From: Janthinobacterium sp. B9-8 | GTDB taxonomy: Bacteria; Pseudomonadota; Gammaproteobacteria; Burkholderiales; Chitinibacteraceae | NCBI RefSeq assembly: GCF_000969645.2 | Contig: NZ_CP014222.1 | Coordinates: 434,001 to 498,000, forward strand | Direction of reading: 5' to 3' | Length of the DNA: 64,000 nucleotides | Part shown: positions 43,544 to 53,257 of the stretch, piece after piece | Layout: each line of letters begins with the position of its first letter | Position numbering within the stretch: position 1 is the first letter of the stretch | The notes under the pieces: model-generated | Told to the model about the DNA's origin: nothing | The model's database searches: none | Seen by the model: only the letters and a program-made list of their open reading frames with translations | Position numbers and translations under genes: made by a program

Positions 43544-44452
43544 ATGTCTACTCCCAATACTTCGCGCGGCGTTTTGTTTACTGTGCTGGCCTTTATTATT
43601 TGGGGCTTGTTTCCGCTTTATTGGAAATCTTTGCATGGCATTGATGCCTTGCAGATTATCTCGCACCGTATTGTGTGGTCTGGTGTTTTTGTGGCGGTGA
43701 TTTTGATGCTGCAAAAGAACTGGGGCTGGCTGCTGCCAAGTATTAAAAATCCTCGCGTGCTGGGCGTATTTGCGCTGTCTTCTTTATTGCTATCGCTTAA
43801 TTGGCTGTTGTATATCTGGGCGGTGAACGAGAACAGAGTGGTGGATGCCAGCCTAGGCTATTTTATTAATCCGTTGATTAATGTTTTGCTGGGTAGGTTG
43901 TTTTTGGGCGAGCAGCTTAACCGCTCGCAAAGCTTTGCCATTGGCTTGGCAGCCTTAGGCGTGCTGTGGATTACCATTGCCGCAGGCACTTTGCCATGGA
44001 TTGCGCTGTGCTTGGGTTTGAGTTTTGGCGTGTATGGCTTGCTGCGCAAAAGAGCCAGCCTGCCTTCTTTGGAGGGCCTCGCCTTAGAAACGTTCTTAAT
44101 GGCCCCTTTTGCTATCGCGGCCTTGCTTTGGTTCCAGTTCCAAGGGCAGGGCGCCTTAGGGAATATCAGTTGGCGTATTGATGCTTTACTGATGGGCGCA
44201 GGCGTCGTGACGGCCTTACCGTTGTTGATGTTTGCCTCTGGCGCCAGAACGCTGAAGCTGGCCACCGTGGGCGTCATCCAATATATCGGCCCTAGTCTGC
44301 AATTATTGCTGGGGGTATGGCTGTATCAAGAGCCCTTTGGCACGGATCGTATGATTGGCTTTTCATTGATCTGGGCCGCGCTGATTATTTACTCTGCAGC
44401 GGGCTTGATGAGTTATTGGAAGGCTAGCCGCTTGGCGGATCAAGTGGTGTGA
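43544..44452 (+). CDS. rarD: RarD-type EamA-family transporter
   Basis: A 302-residue inner-membrane protein with about ten helices. The N-terminal GVLFTVLAFIIWGLFPLYWK and the segment NWLLYIWAVNENRVVDASLGYFINPL are diagnostic of RarD; ATVGVIQYIGPSLQLLLGVWLY follows in the second half. RarD proteins are often linked with chloramphenicol sensitivity, and the true substrate is not settled. It converges on mutY with 6 bases between the stops. Confidence 0.93.
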   Translation: MSTPNTSRGVLFTVLAFIIWGLFPLYWKSLHGIDALQIISHRIVWSGVFVAVILMLQKNWGWLLPSIKNPRVLGVFALSSLLLSLNWLLYIWAVNENRVVDASLGYFINPLINVLLGRLFLGEQLNRSQSFAIGLAALGVLWITIAAGTLPWIALCLGLSFGVYGLLRKRASLPSLEGLALETFLMAPFAIAALLWFQFQGQGALGNISWRIDALLMGAGVVTALPLLMFASGARTLKLATVGVIQYIGPSLQLLLGVWLYQEPFGTDRMIGFSLIWAALIIYSAAGLMSYWKASRLADQVV

Positions 44453-44458
44453 TGTTGC

Positions 44459-45490
44459 CTACCTTCCCTTCATCAACAGCTTTCTCACCGGCGTAGGCAG
44501 GCCTAACTCCAGCGCTTCTGCTTTGCTAAACCAGCCCAGATGATCTTCGTGCGTGAGGGCGATCTGGCTGGTGACGCTGCCGGGCAGCGGAGTGATGGTG
44601 AGGCGGAAATGGGTGAAGACGTGGACGAAGTCTTCTTCTGCGCTATCAAACTCTACATTTAAGCCAAAGCGCTGCTGGCAGGCGTTGCTGGCGTCCAGCG
44701 TGGAGGTGGTTTCCGGCAGGCTCCACAGACCGCCCCAAATGCCGCTGGGCGGGCGACGCTCTAGCAGAATCTTGCCGCTACGCTCTACCATCATCAGCAC
44801 AGTTTGCCGCTCTGGCGATATTTTTTTCGGCTTAGGCGTGGGTAGCTCTGCCTGGCGGCCTTGCTGGCGGGCGAGGCAATCTGCCTGCACCGGGCAAGCC
44901 ATACAGGCTGGCTTTTTGGGCGTACAAACGGTGGCTCCCAAATCCATCAGGCTCTGGGTGTAGCGCTCAATACCGCTATCGGGCAGCAGGTTTGTCGCTA
45001 GCTGCCATAGCTCTCTTTCAACCGCTTTAGTGCCCGGATAGCCGCTGATGCCTGCCCAGCGGGCCAGTACGCGCTTTACATTGCCATCCAGAATGGCGGC
45101 TTGTGCGCCAAAGCTGAATGCGGCAATGGCCGCTGCCGTAGAGGGCCCTACGCCGGGCAGCTCTGCGAGCAGGGCTGGTGTGCGTGGAAACTGGCCTTCA
45201 AAGCGTTCCATCACCATTTGCGCGGCTTTATGCAGATTGCGGGCGCGGCTGTAGTAGCCAAGGCCGCTCCATCTGGCGAGCACGTCGTCCGAGCTGGCTG
45301 CTGCCAGGCTGGCTACATCTGGAAAACGCTCTAAAAATTGTTGGTAATAGGGGATGACGGTGGCGACCTGTGTTTGCTGCAGCATAATTTCGCTTAGCCA
45401 AACGCGGTAAGGGTCTGACACTTGCCAAGGTAGATTGTGGCGGCCGTGTACGGCCTGCCAAGCGATTAAACGCTGGGAAAAATCGCTCAT
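44459..45490 (-). CDS. mutY: A/G-specific adenine glycosylase
   Basis: A 343-residue repair enzyme that removes adenine mispaired with 8-oxoguanine. It opens with RHNLPWQVSDPYRVWLSEIMLQQTQV, contains the helix-hairpin-helix LPGVGPSTAAAIAAF with the catalytic Asp downstream (AILDGNVKRVLARW), and the 4Fe-4S loop CTPKKPACMACPVQADC. A C-terminal NUDIX-like domain (about 220-343) recognises 8-oxoG. Its start overlaps the asmA stop (ATGA), so it is coupled to the upstream AsmA gene. Confidence 0.96.
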   Translation of the reverse strand: MSDFSQRLIAWQAVHGRHNLPWQVSDPYRVWLSEIMLQQTQVATVIPYYQQFLERFPDVASLAAASSDDVLARWSGLGYYSRARNLHKAAQMVMERFEGQFPRTPALLAELPGVGPSTAAAIAAFSFGAQAAILDGNVKRVLARWAGISGYPGTKAVERELWQLATNLLPDSGIERYTQSLMDLGATVCTPKKPACMACPVQADCLARQQGRQAELPTPKPKKISPERQTVLMMVERSGKILLERRPPSGIWGGLWSLPETTSTLDASNACQQRFGLNVEFDSAEEDFVHVFTHFRLTITPLPGSVTSQIALTHEDHLGWFSKAEALELGLPTPVRKLLMKGR

Positions 45491-47826
45491 TTATGGGGTT
45501 TTTCTGTCTTTTTAAGTGTGGATTTATTGGTTTTTTTGGCTGCGGCATCCGCTGCTTTTTTATCAGCAGCGGCTTTAGCTATTTTCTGGGTTGCTGCTTG
45601 TGCCAGTGCTTTTCGCTTGGCCGAAGCTTCTGCCGCCTGTGTTTCAGAGGCGGCTTTTTGTTTCAGCAAAATTTGCTCTTTTAAGCTGGCGTAATCGATA
45701 TGGTATTCGGGGGCATTCAGTGCGCCAGAAAGTTGAATAGGCAGCGTTAACCCCGATAAGCCTTTTAGCTCAGGCACTTTGGGGTTCGCACTGGCGCTCA
45801 TACTGTAATTGATGGCATTGCTGTTTAAGTCGAGTGTGCCACCGCCATTGAGCTTCAGAATACCGGCCGTAACCGATAAGTCGTTATTGCTGGCAACACC
45901 GTGTTTTAGCACAAGGGTAGAGCGTAATTCGCTAAAGCTGGTTTTAGCTTCCAGATTAAGCGAAGGGCGTGCTTCGCCGTTCATTAAACTGATTTGCCGG
46001 CTGGCTGTGCGCAGCAGCGCTTCTAAGTCGATACCCCGCACTGCACCCTGATTTAACAAGAGCCGCACATTGCCACCCGCAGTGCGGCGCAAATCGCTGA
46101 GCTGATTGCCCACGGCAGACACGTCTAAATCCAAATGGCCACGGCCTTCAAAACGGCTGGTGTCGATTACATCGGCGAGCAGGGCATTGATATTCATATT
46201 GGCCAGCTTTTGCTGCACGCGGAAAGAAGCGCTTTTCTTGCTGGCATCGACTTCTAAGCTACCTGTGAGCTGGCCTTCATAAAGGTTGGCAGCCAAAGGG
46301 TTTAAATTAAGTTTGCGGTTTTTTGCTGCAAATTCCAGAGAGATATCATTGATATGCAACTTTTGCATCGCCAGCTCGCCAATCTTAAGCTTGCCGCTGG
46401 CATCCAGATTATTCAGCCACCAAAAATCAAAAGGCTTATCGGGATTCACTGTTTTTGCCCCTGCTGCTACGACGGGCAAGTAAGGCGATAAATCGAGTTT
46501 GTTTAAATCAACGTCTACAGCGTAATGGGGGCGAACAAAGTCTTTGACTTCGATTTGTGCTTTAACCGGCGATTTATCCAGCTGCCCTTGGCTATTAAGG
46601 CTGAGCGATTCTGCTTGTAAATTAAGCGTACCTGCGCCGTTTAGATCCAGCCCGATTGCGCCACGCGGCAAATTGCGGTTGGTGTAGCTACCGATAAGGC
46701 GATAGGCAGGCAATCTTGCGATACTGCCATTGAGTAATTCTAATGGGCTGGCAAAAGACAGGGCCAGGTTTTGCTCTGGGCTATTTAATTTGACTTCAAA
46801 GCTGGCCGCCTCTGTGCGCAGCAAGCCTTGCGCCAGGCCTGCCAGCTTAGGAATAGTGGCTTTAGCACTCAGTTGCCCGCTCGGGCTTTGCATATCTACA
46901 TTTAATTTCAGGCGATTAAGATTAAGTGCGTCTTTAGCAATAATGATTTCCGGCACATCCAACTCACCTTTCCAGTTTTGCCCGGCACGCTGGCCGGATG
47001 CGCTTAATTTAAGCTCACCGCCATTAAAGCGCAGCGGTTGCCAGCCATAAACCAAATTGCCCACTGCGCTGACTTTTACATCTTGCAGGCGCAGCTCTGG
47101 TGAGCTGCCCCCTTTTTGTTCTAGCTCAAGCATTAAGTCAGCAAATAGTAAGCGATTGTCCGCCTCGTGGTAACGCATGGCAGCAGTGGCATTTAAGCTG
47201 CCTTGCCATTGCACTGGCCGATTGCTGTCACCAATTAGCAACATACCATCTAAATCTAAGCGTCCGGCCTTAGGGTCGGATAGGTTTTTCATGGTGAGGT
47301 TGAGGCGTGATATCCGCAGGCTTTCGCCTAAAAACTCATCAGAAAGTTTAAACGCGGCTTCGGTAAAATGGACGGTATCGAGCGAGAAACTCAGCTCTTT
47401 GGTCTGTGCTTTGGGTGTAAGTAAATCTTCAAAATTATAAGTGCCATCTTCACGGCGAATCACATTCAGCTCTGGCTTTTCAAAATCTAGCGCTTTGATT
47501 TTTCCTTTACCGATGAGTAAAGGCCAAAGGCTTAGCTCTACACGAACCCGATCGGCATGCGAGAAAATAGTGGCTTCGCCAGGCTCGGTCAGCGTGACAT
47601 TATCTAAAAGTAATGCAGGCTGGGGCAGCAAGACAAAGCGAGCGTCACCGCGTATGGTGAGCTGCCGCTTGGTGTCTTTTTCCAGCATGCCGGATAGCTC
47701 ACTTTTGATCAGATCAAAAGAGATAAAATAGGGCAAGGTGCCAAGCAGCGTCACAAGCATGACGAGCAAAAGCAGGCAAATTCGGAAGGGGCGAGAGTGT
47801 CGCCAATCTATAGTAGGACGATGCAT
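45487..47826 (-). CDS. AsmA-family protein
   Basis: A 779-residue envelope protein. An N-terminal membrane helix (about 14-34, FRICLLLLVMLVTLLGTLPYF) leads to a long beta-rich AsmA domain with TIRGDARFVLLPQPALLLDNVTL-type repeats, and an AsmA_2 C-terminal part (LDLDVSAVGNQLSDLRRTAGG). A Lys/Ala-rich coiled tail (last 60 residues) is unusual. AsmA proteins form bridge-like lipid carriers between membranes. The start is at the ATG at 47826, not the upstream frame opening at 47940, as it precedes the membrane helix. It is coupled to mutY downstream. Confidence 0.88.
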   Translation of the reverse strand: MHRPTIDWRHSRPFRICLLLLVMLVTLLGTLPYFISFDLIKSELSGMLEKDTKRQLTIRGDARFVLLPQPALLLDNVTLTEPGEATIFSHADRVRVELSLWPLLIGKGKIKALDFEKPELNVIRREDGTYNFEDLLTPKAQTKELSFSLDTVHFTEAAFKLSDEFLGESLRISRLNLTMKNLSDPKAGRLDLDGMLLIGDSNRPVQWQGSLNATAAMRYHEADNRLLFADLMLELEQKGGSSPELRLQDVKVSAVGNLVYGWQPLRFNGGELKLSASGQRAGQNWKGELDVPEIIIAKDALNLNRLKLNVDMQSPSGQLSAKATIPKLAGLAQGLLRTEAASFEVKLNSPEQNLALSFASPLELLNGSIARLPAYRLIGSYTNRNLPRGAIGLDLNGAGTLNLQAESLSLNSQGQLDKSPVKAQIEVKDFVRPHYAVDVDLNKLDLSPYLPVVAAGAKTVNPDKPFDFWWLNNLDASGKLKIGELAMQKLHINDISLEFAAKNRKLNLNPLAANLYEGQLTGSLEVDASKKSASFRVQQKLANMNINALLADVIDTSRFEGRGHLDLDVSAVGNQLSDLRRTAGGNVRLLLNQGAVRGIDLEALLRTASRQISLMNGEARPSLNLEAKTSFSELRSTLVLKHGVASNNDLSVTAGILKLNGGGTLDLNSNAINYSMSASANPKVPELKGLSGLTLPIQLSGALNAPEYHIDYASLKEQILLKQKAASETQAAEASAKRKALAQAATQKIAKAAADKKAADAAAKKTNKSTLKKTEKPHK

Positions 47827-47901
47827 GCGGGGATTATCCCGAAGACATGGATTAATTTCAAAGTTAAGATTGCTAAAAATTTTCACATTTAGGGGAAGAA
47901 C

Positions 47902-48309
47902 ATGGCTCAAGCCACAGAAATCAAGGTTCGCGGCTATCATTTGGATTTATATGGTCATGTTAATAACGCACGCTATTTAGAGTTTTTAGAAGAAGCTCGC
48001 TGGGCATTAGTCGATGAAAGCGGTGGTTTAGAGTGGTTTACTCAGGAAAAGCTGGCTTTAGTGATTAGCCGAATTGATATCCGCTATAAGCGTCCGGCCA
48101 CGATGGGTGATGTACTGAGAATAGAAACCCGTATGGTTCATTTAAGCGAAAAAGAAGGGATTATTCATCAGCGTATTGTGCGGGTAGATAATGATAAATT
48201 GGTTGCCGAAGCGGATGTAACCATTGCGGTTATTCATGCAAATACGCCCGGTGCTATGCCGCTTGATGGTGAATTGGGCCGTCGTTTGCAAGAGATGATG
48301 AATGTTTAA
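47902..48309 (+). CDS. YbgC-type acyl-CoA thioesterase (hotdog fold)
   Basis: A 135-residue single hotdog-domain protein. The N-terminal RGYHLDLYGHVNNARYLEFLEEARW holds the catalytic Asp (in HLDLYGHVN) and the family signature; RIDIRYKRPATMGD follows. It should hydrolyse short-chain acyl-CoA thioesters. It begins 75 bases from the divergent asmA start, and the next gene overlaps its end by 8 bases. Confidence 0.9.
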   Translation: MAQATEIKVRGYHLDLYGHVNNARYLEFLEEARWALVDESGGLEWFTQEKLALVISRIDIRYKRPATMGDVLRIETRMVHLSEKEGIIHQRIVRVDNDKLVAEADVTIAVIHANTPGAMPLDGELGRRLQEMMNV

Positions 48310-48751
48310 AAGATTTCACAGCGGCTTATTACTGCTTGCGCTACTGACAGGCTGCGCTAGTTTTCCCAGCCAGTTTGAAAAGCCTACCGTCAGCCTTGCA
48401 GGCTTGAGTGTGGCTGAAATTGGCTTACTAGAGCAACGCTTTGTGCTGAATTTGCGGGTGACCAACCCCAATGATGTTTCTGTGGCGATTAATGGTGTGC
48501 AACTGAGCCTTGACGTAAATGGCAAGCCGTTTGCGGATGGCGTTTCCAGTGATTCGCTTACTTTACCTAAGCTAGGCTCGGTTGTGGTGAAGCTGAATGT
48601 CACTACATCTTTGAGTACTTTTATCCAACAATTTAATGCTCTGCAAGCAAGTGGCAAGCCAATCGCCTATCGTATTAAAGGTAAACTGTTTCTACCATTA
48701 CGTCCTGATGGTGTAAGCTTTGAGCGTCAGGGAGAAGTAAACTTACCTTAA
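48302..48751 (+). CDS. LEA14-like (WHy domain) lipoprotein
   Basis: A 149-residue lipoprotein with a signal ending LLTGC (lipid-attached Cys at residue 18). The rest is one WHy/LEA-2 beta-sandwich: RFVLNLRVTNPNDVSVAINGVQLSLDVNGK. Related bacterial proteins are linked to stress or desiccation tolerance but roles are unproven. It overlaps the thioesterase gene by 8 bases and precedes a coiled-coil membrane protein gene by 15 bases, suggesting a three-gene operon. Confidence 0.88.
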   Translation: MFKRFHSGLLLLALLTGCASFPSQFEKPTVSLAGLSVAEIGLLEQRFVLNLRVTNPNDVSVAINGVQLSLDVNGKPFADGVSSDSLTLPKLGSVVVKLNVTTSLSTFIQQFNALQASGKPIAYRIKGKLFLPLRPDGVSFERQGEVNLP

Positions 48752-48766
48752 TCTGGAAACAAAATA

Positions 48767-49375
48767 ATGAGTGATCATGCTGCAGCACCGGCAAACCCAC
48801 ATGAAGGACATGAGGTTGATGGCTCTCCCAGTCCTTCTTTTTTGGAGAAAAACCGCCTGAAGCTGATTATAGCGGGTGGTTTTATCGGCTTTCTTTTAGT
48901 GCTTATTATTGGTATTGCAATTGGCATGACTAAGCGTAATTTTGAAAGAACGCACTATATCGAGCAAATTGCGCGTTTGAAGGTTGCTTTTGAAGAAACC
49001 ATTGAAACGCGCAAAGAGCTGGAAACAAAAATTAATGAATTAAAAAAAGAAGTAAAAGCAAAGAAAATTGAAGCAGAAGAGCTCGAAGTTAAAGTTGAAG
49101 ATTTAGAGCGTCGTAGTGGGGCTAAAGCGGGAGGCAGCAGCGAGCATGCTGCTCCTGCTGCGCATGGTGAAGCGTCCAAAGCTGGTGCAGATATTAAGCC
49201 AGCAGGCGGTGGCTATGTAAAATTTGGCGGTGGTGATTGTGTGCTGCCTGCAGGGGGCGGTAAGGGTAGTGCGGCGTGGAAAGAATGTATGAAGCAAAAC
49301 AGCAGTGCTCCTGCCAAACCTGTAGAAAGCACGGCTAAACCAGCGGCTAAGCATGAAGAGCCTGCCGGGCATTAA
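48767..49375 (+). CDS. Coiled-coil membrane protein of unknown function
   Basis: A 202-residue protein: a His-rich polar N-terminus (about 1-30), one membrane helix (about 34-55, LIIAGGFIGFLLVLIIGIAI), a charged coiled coil (about 60-115, rich in Glu and Lys), and a low-complexity Ala/Gly/His tail with a Cys pair (GGGDCVLPAGG and WKECMK). No family was recognised. It converges on the kinase gene. Confidence 0.7.
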   Translation: MSDHAAAPANPHEGHEVDGSPSPSFLEKNRLKLIIAGGFIGFLLVLIIGIAIGMTKRNFERTHYIEQIARLKVAFEETIETRKELETKINELKKEVKAKKIEAEELEVKVEDLERRSGAKAGGSSEHAAPAAHGEASKAGADIKPAGGGYVKFGGGDCVLPAGGGKGSAAWKECMKQNSSAPAKPVESTAKPAAKHEEPAGH

Positions 49376-49391
49376 ATGATTGATGGTGGAG

Positions 49392-50312
49392 TTAGCGTGT
49401 GTAGAGGCTGTTGATTGTGTCTAAGCTGGGCGGTGTTGCACCGTGGTGCATGCAGGCGGCGGCACCGCTGGCGATTGCAAAAAAGAGATGCTCGCGGGTT
49501 TCGCGCTCTGGCCAGCTCATCAGGCTATAAATCAGCCCGCCTATTGATGCATCTCCTGCGCCAACGCTATCTGCTACCTGCACCTGAATAGCGTCTGCAG
49601 TAACGATGTCATTTGGGGTAAACAAAGATGCACCATCGGCGCCTCTGGTATACAAAATATGCGCTTGTGGATTCCAGCTTCTGAGTGTTGTAAACGCTTG
49701 ATCAAGATCATTGCTACGAAATAATCCGACGAGATCTTCGTCGGATACTTTAATCACATCGGCCAGCTCGCTCATTGTTCTGAAAGTAGCGTCGTATTGC
49801 TCATCCATCAGAATTCTGTGATTAGGATCGTAGCTAATCTTTACCCCTTGGGCTTTTAAGTTTTTTGCCAGGGTAACTAGCTTGGTGGCTAAAGGCTGGC
49901 GAGCAAGGCTGATTCCGCCAAAATGCACCCAGCGCACATTGCTTTGCCAGCCGGAGGGCAAGGTTTGCGGGTCAAAATATAAATCGGCCGAATCGTTGCC
50001 CACAAAAAAGTATTGTGGCGGCTTGGCGGATGGCACTATAGCCATCAGCGGTGATTTATCCAACTGCTGTAAAAAACGTAAATCCAGCCCGGCAGCGAGC
50101 GATGCCTGATACAAATCCTCACCAAAGCAATCTTTGCTGATTGCGCCTGCAAAAGCGCTAGGTAGACCAAAGCTTGCCAGCACGCGCGCTACATTCCACG
50201 TTGAGCCGCCTACTTTACTGGCCCAGTTTTCGCCATCAAGGCGAATCATATCGGTGAGCGCTTCACCGGCGGCGATAAAAGTCGGAAAAGTGTCAGGGGT
50301 GGAGGAGGGCAT
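49392..50312 (-). CDS. PfkB-family sugar kinase (fructokinase type)
   Basis: A 306-residue ribokinase-fold kinase. The N-terminal substrate site has GGSTWNVARVLASFG, and the catalytic motif is DSVGAGDAS near residue 255 (usual form DTVGAGD), with the base Asp. KISYDPNHRIL is typical of fructokinases. It lies just downstream of the ROK regulator, with which it forms the end of a sugar locus. The likely substrate is fructose, inferred from the neighbours. Confidence 0.88.
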   Translation of the reverse strand: MPSSTPDTFPTFIAAGEALTDMIRLDGENWASKVGGSTWNVARVLASFGLPSAFAGAISKDCFGEDLYQASLAAGLDLRFLQQLDKSPLMAIVPSAKPPQYFFVGNDSADLYFDPQTLPSGWQSNVRWVHFGGISLARQPLATKLVTLAKNLKAQGVKISYDPNHRILMDEQYDATFRTMSELADVIKVSDEDLVGLFRSNDLDQAFTTLRSWNPQAHILYTRGADGASLFTPNDIVTADAIQVQVADSVGAGDASIGGLIYSLMSWPERETREHLFFAIASGAAACMHHGATPPSLDTINSLYTR

Positions 50313-50365
50313 GCGGAGGCCTTGTAATGATTAGAAATGGATGGTGTTGAAGGTTGGAGCTGATT

Positions 50366-51592
50366 TTAGCCATCTAGTTTCAAAAACAAATCGCGGTCGG
50401 GGGCGAAGTTGGCATAGAGCGGCAGCAGTGCTCCACCTAAGGCGCGAGCGTCAGAGCCTATTGTTCCCGCTAAGACCTGCGGTGGTACGACGCCTTCCCA
50501 GTTGAAATCCTGCATGGCGGTGACTACTGCCTGAATTAGTGCTTCTTTTACTGCGCTACAAAAGCAGCCGTCTAGAATCACGCCTTCTAAATCCAGTAGG
50601 CAGCTGCTGTTGAGCATGGCAAAGGCAATGGGCGGGGCGGTTTCGGCGATCCAAGCTTGGGTATGTGGCCAATAGGCCGCGCTGGCGGCGCGCTCATCGC
50701 TGGTGGCTCTGCCATCCAATCCCGCTGCAATAAAGCGGCTTTCCAGTTTGTAGAGCGAGGCCACATTCAGTAGTTGTGGGCTGTTCGCGCTGCCTGTTAT
50801 TCCTAGCGATAATGATCCTAAAGCGCCAGCATTGCCGTGTTTACCGATATGTAAATGGCTGTCTAGCACCAAACCGCCGCCGATAAAGGTATCCACAAAT
50901 ACATAAACAAAATTGCGCACATCACGGCCACGCCCGGCCACTAGCTCGGCCACGCAGGCGGCGGTGGTGTCTTTAATTGATTGCACCGGCAGGCCGGTGA
51001 GGGCGGCGATTTCTGTCTTGAGCTGAAAACGCTCCCAGCGGGCGACGACGTCAGCATCCAGCCCTAGTAATTGTTGCCAGCCGCCGATATGCAGTGGTGC
51101 TGCAATGCCGATACCTTGCACACGCTCCCATAGATGAGGGCTGAGCTTGGCTTTGATTTTGGCTAGGCAATCGGCAAGATGCGTCAGGATTTGCTCAGGA
51201 TCGGCAAAGCTATAGCTTAGATTCCAGCGCTCACGCACCGTGCAGGTAAAATCTACCAGTAAGATATCTAAGCTGCGGCGGCCTACTTTTATGCCGATGG
51301 CAAACGCGCCATCGGGATTGAGCGCTAGCGGTACTGAGGGCTGGCCTACTTTGCCGCGCTGCGGTGTTTCTTTGATGAGTAACTCGTCTTCGAGCAGTCG
51401 CTTGGTAATCAGCGAGATCGATTGCGCAGTTAGGCGGGTCAGCCTAGCAATCTCTGCCCCCGGCAGGCGACCATTGAGCCGAATCGCTTGTAGCACAACA
51501 CGTTCGTTGTATTGGCGCATGCCGCCTTGAGACGAGCCCCTTGGCTTGAGATTACTGGCTGCGGCGGATGCTTTATCCGGCGAGAGGCTCAC
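50366..51592 (-). CDS. ROK-family transcriptional regulator
   Basis: A 408-residue regulator. A winged helix-turn-helix (about 28-85, LPGAEIARLTRLTAQSISLITKRLL) precedes a sugar-kinase-like ROK domain with GIKVGRRSLDILLVDF and YVFVDTFIGGGLVLDSHLHIG. The zinc-binding CxCGxxGC motif of catalytic ROK kinases is absent (GSLSLGITGSA takes its place), which fits a repressor. Translation starts at a GTG with a strong AAGGAG ahead; it overlaps the mutarotase gene by 20 bases. It probably controls the sugar transport genes. Confidence 0.9.
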   Translation of the reverse strand: MSLSPDKASAAASNLKPRGSSQGGMRQYNERVVLQAIRLNGRLPGAEIARLTRLTAQSISLITKRLLEDELLIKETPQRGKVGQPSVPLALNPDGAFAIGIKVGRRSLDILLVDFTCTVRERWNLSYSFADPEQILTHLADCLAKIKAKLSPHLWERVQGIGIAAPLHIGGWQQLLGLDADVVARWERFQLKTEIAALTGLPVQSIKDTTAACVAELVAGRGRDVRNFVYVFVDTFIGGGLVLDSHLHIGKHGNAGALGSLSLGITGSANSPQLLNVASLYKLESRFIAAGLDGRATSDERAASAAYWPHTQAWIAETAPPIAFAMLNSSCLLDLEGVILDGCFCSAVKEALIQAVVTAMQDFNWEGVVPPQVLAGTIGSDARALGGALLPLYANFAPDRDLFLKLDG

Positions 51593-52028
51593 AAATCACT
51601 CCTTTTTTTAGTATGAAATTGCCGTAAGGCTGCAATTCGCCCGTTAGCACAATCGCGTAAGCTTGCTTCACGCGTTCATAGAAAGCAAATCGCTCGATTG
51701 CTTCACATTGGCTTTCTTCTGCATGGCCATCTGCTTGCAGCTCGTCGATAACATGTTTTTGCAGTGCGCTGCACCAGCCTGCGGGCTGATGGCTGACTTG
51801 CATAAAGGCAATCGGCTGGCTGACGTCCTGATCAAGGGGCAGCAAGCTCATTACGGCTTTAACCGTGCGGGCAATGCCAACACCAGAGAGGTGAATCAAG
51901 GGCTTGCCCGCTGCCAGCGAGGCCGCCGTAAAGTTGGCATCGGCAATAACAATTTCATTACCGTGGCCCATTTCAGCCAGTACCTTGAGTAATTCAGGGG
52001 TGAGGAGGGGGTCTATTCCTTTAAGCAT
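51573..52028 (-). CDS. RbsD/FucU-family sugar mutarotase
   Basis: A 151-residue protein of the RbsD/FucU family, closest in sequence to FucU: ELLKVLAEMGHGNEIVIADANF. Such enzymes interconvert sugar anomers or ring forms. An upstream frame opens at 52097, but the ATG at 52028 has AAGGAG just ahead (6 bases). In this fructose-type locus it may ready the sugar for the kinase; the substrate is inferred. Confidence 0.88.
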   Translation of the reverse strand: MLKGIDPLLTPELLKVLAEMGHGNEIVIADANFTAASLAAGKPLIHLSGVGIARTVKAVMSLLPLDQDVSQPIAFMQVSHQPAGWCSALQKHVIDELQADGHAEESQCEAIERFAFYERVKQAYAIVLTGELQPYGNFILKKGVICEPLAG

Positions 52029-52462
52029 CATGTTCTCCTTGGGTTTTTCTGGCTGGGGGCTGGGCCACTTGGGGGGCATCCCCTGTGCACTAACCAAAAT
52101 ATAAAGACTTATTTAATTAGTGCCTTCGGCACGTTGATTTAGGTGCGGGCGTCCCGCTGGACCTTCCTTTCTTGCGCGGCCAAGAAACGAAGCCAAAGAA
52201 GGCCGCCCCAGCCAGCACGAAGGCCCCTAACTGCGGATAATCGGCTCGGCGAAAAAGGCTGCTCGCTCGCTGCCTCGCTACCCCTTTTCCGAAACCCCGA
52301 GCCGCTTATTCCTCGCTTCGGCGTGCTTCAAGGGGATTTTTAAGCCCCATGCAACTAGAGTGGTCATTACGTTTTTTCGTTGTTTGCTAAAGCAAAAATA
52401 AATGGCTTAGTGCCTATGTGATGAAACTCGCCTTTTTTTAGCATTCCATTTCCATCTTTTGC
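52029..52462. repeat. Non-coding repeat-rich spacer inside the sugar locus
   Basis: About 434 bases separate the transporter genes from the mutarotase-ROK-kinase genes. At 52147-52208 nested hairpins occur (GGGCG/CGCCC ends; TTTCTTG 52168-52174 with CAAGAAA 52181-52187). The following 140 bases are of a kind of GC-rich repeat often seen between genes. No protein-like frame was found. Confidence 0.55.
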
Positions 52463-53257
52463 TTAATTCGCCAGCCACTCTGCCGGGATATCCTCCGGCT
52501 TCATCGCTCCCGTCATCACTGCTACGGCGTCGCTCATGGTGATGGCTTTGGGGTTGAGGATGGCGGCGCGGCGGCCTAGGCGGGCGACGTGGATGCGGTC
52601 GGCGATTTCAAAAACATGCGGCATATTGTGGCTGATCAGCACCACCGGCAGGCCACGGTCGCGCACATTGCGGATCAGCTCCAGCACCATATTGCCTTCT
52701 TTGACCCCAAGCGCTGCAGTGGGCTCGTCCATGATCACTACATGACGGGCAAAGGCTGCTGCACGAGCTACGGCAACGCCTTGGCGCTGGCCGCCAGAGA
52801 GCGTTTCTACGGCTTGCGTCATCGAGCGGATGCCGATTTTTAGTGCTTGCATATAGGCAATGCTGTCTTTAAGCATGCGCTTTTTATCCAGAAAACCAAG
52901 GCTGCCTAAGAGGCCGGATCGGCGGATTTCGCGGCCCATAAATAAGTTTTCGGCAATCGTCATGGCGGGGGCCACGGCTAAGTCTTGGTAAACAGTTTCG
53001 ATGCCTGCACGGCGCGCTTCGATGGGGCTTTTAAAGCAGACGTTTTGGCCATCGAGCAAAATTTCGCCGCTGTCTGGCGTGCTTGCGCCGGATAAGGCTT
53101 TGATCAGGGAAGATTTACCCGCGCCATTGTCGCCAATCACGGCCAGAATTTCCCCGGCGCGCAGCTCAAAATCAGCACCATCGAGGGCGACAACTTGTCC
53201 ATAACGCTTGACGAGGCCCTTGGCTTCAATCACTAAAGGGCGTGTATTTTGGCTCAT
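52463..53257 (-). CDS. frcA: Sugar ABC transporter ATP-binding protein (FrcA-like)
   Basis: A 264-residue single-domain ATPase, shorter than the double-domain RbsA/AraG type and matching FrcA in length. Walker A is GDNGAGKSSLIKAL, signature LSGGQRQGVAVARA, Walker B VVIMDEPTAALG, and H-loop ISHNMPH. It energises the permease encoded just upstream, with which it overlaps by one base. The fructose assignment rests on the whole locus and similarity in layout to FrcBCA. Confidence 0.85.
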   Translation of the reverse strand: MSQNTRPLVIEAKGLVKRYGQVVALDGADFELRAGEILAVIGDNGAGKSSLIKALSGASTPDSGEILLDGQNVCFKSPIEARRAGIETVYQDLAVAPAMTIAENLFMGREIRRSGLLGSLGFLDKKRMLKDSIAYMQALKIGIRSMTQAVETLSGGQRQGVAVARAAAFARHVVIMDEPTAALGVKEGNMVLELIRNVRDRGLPVVLISHNMPHVFEIADRIHVARLGRRAAILNPKAITMSDAVAVMTGAMKPEDIPAEWLAN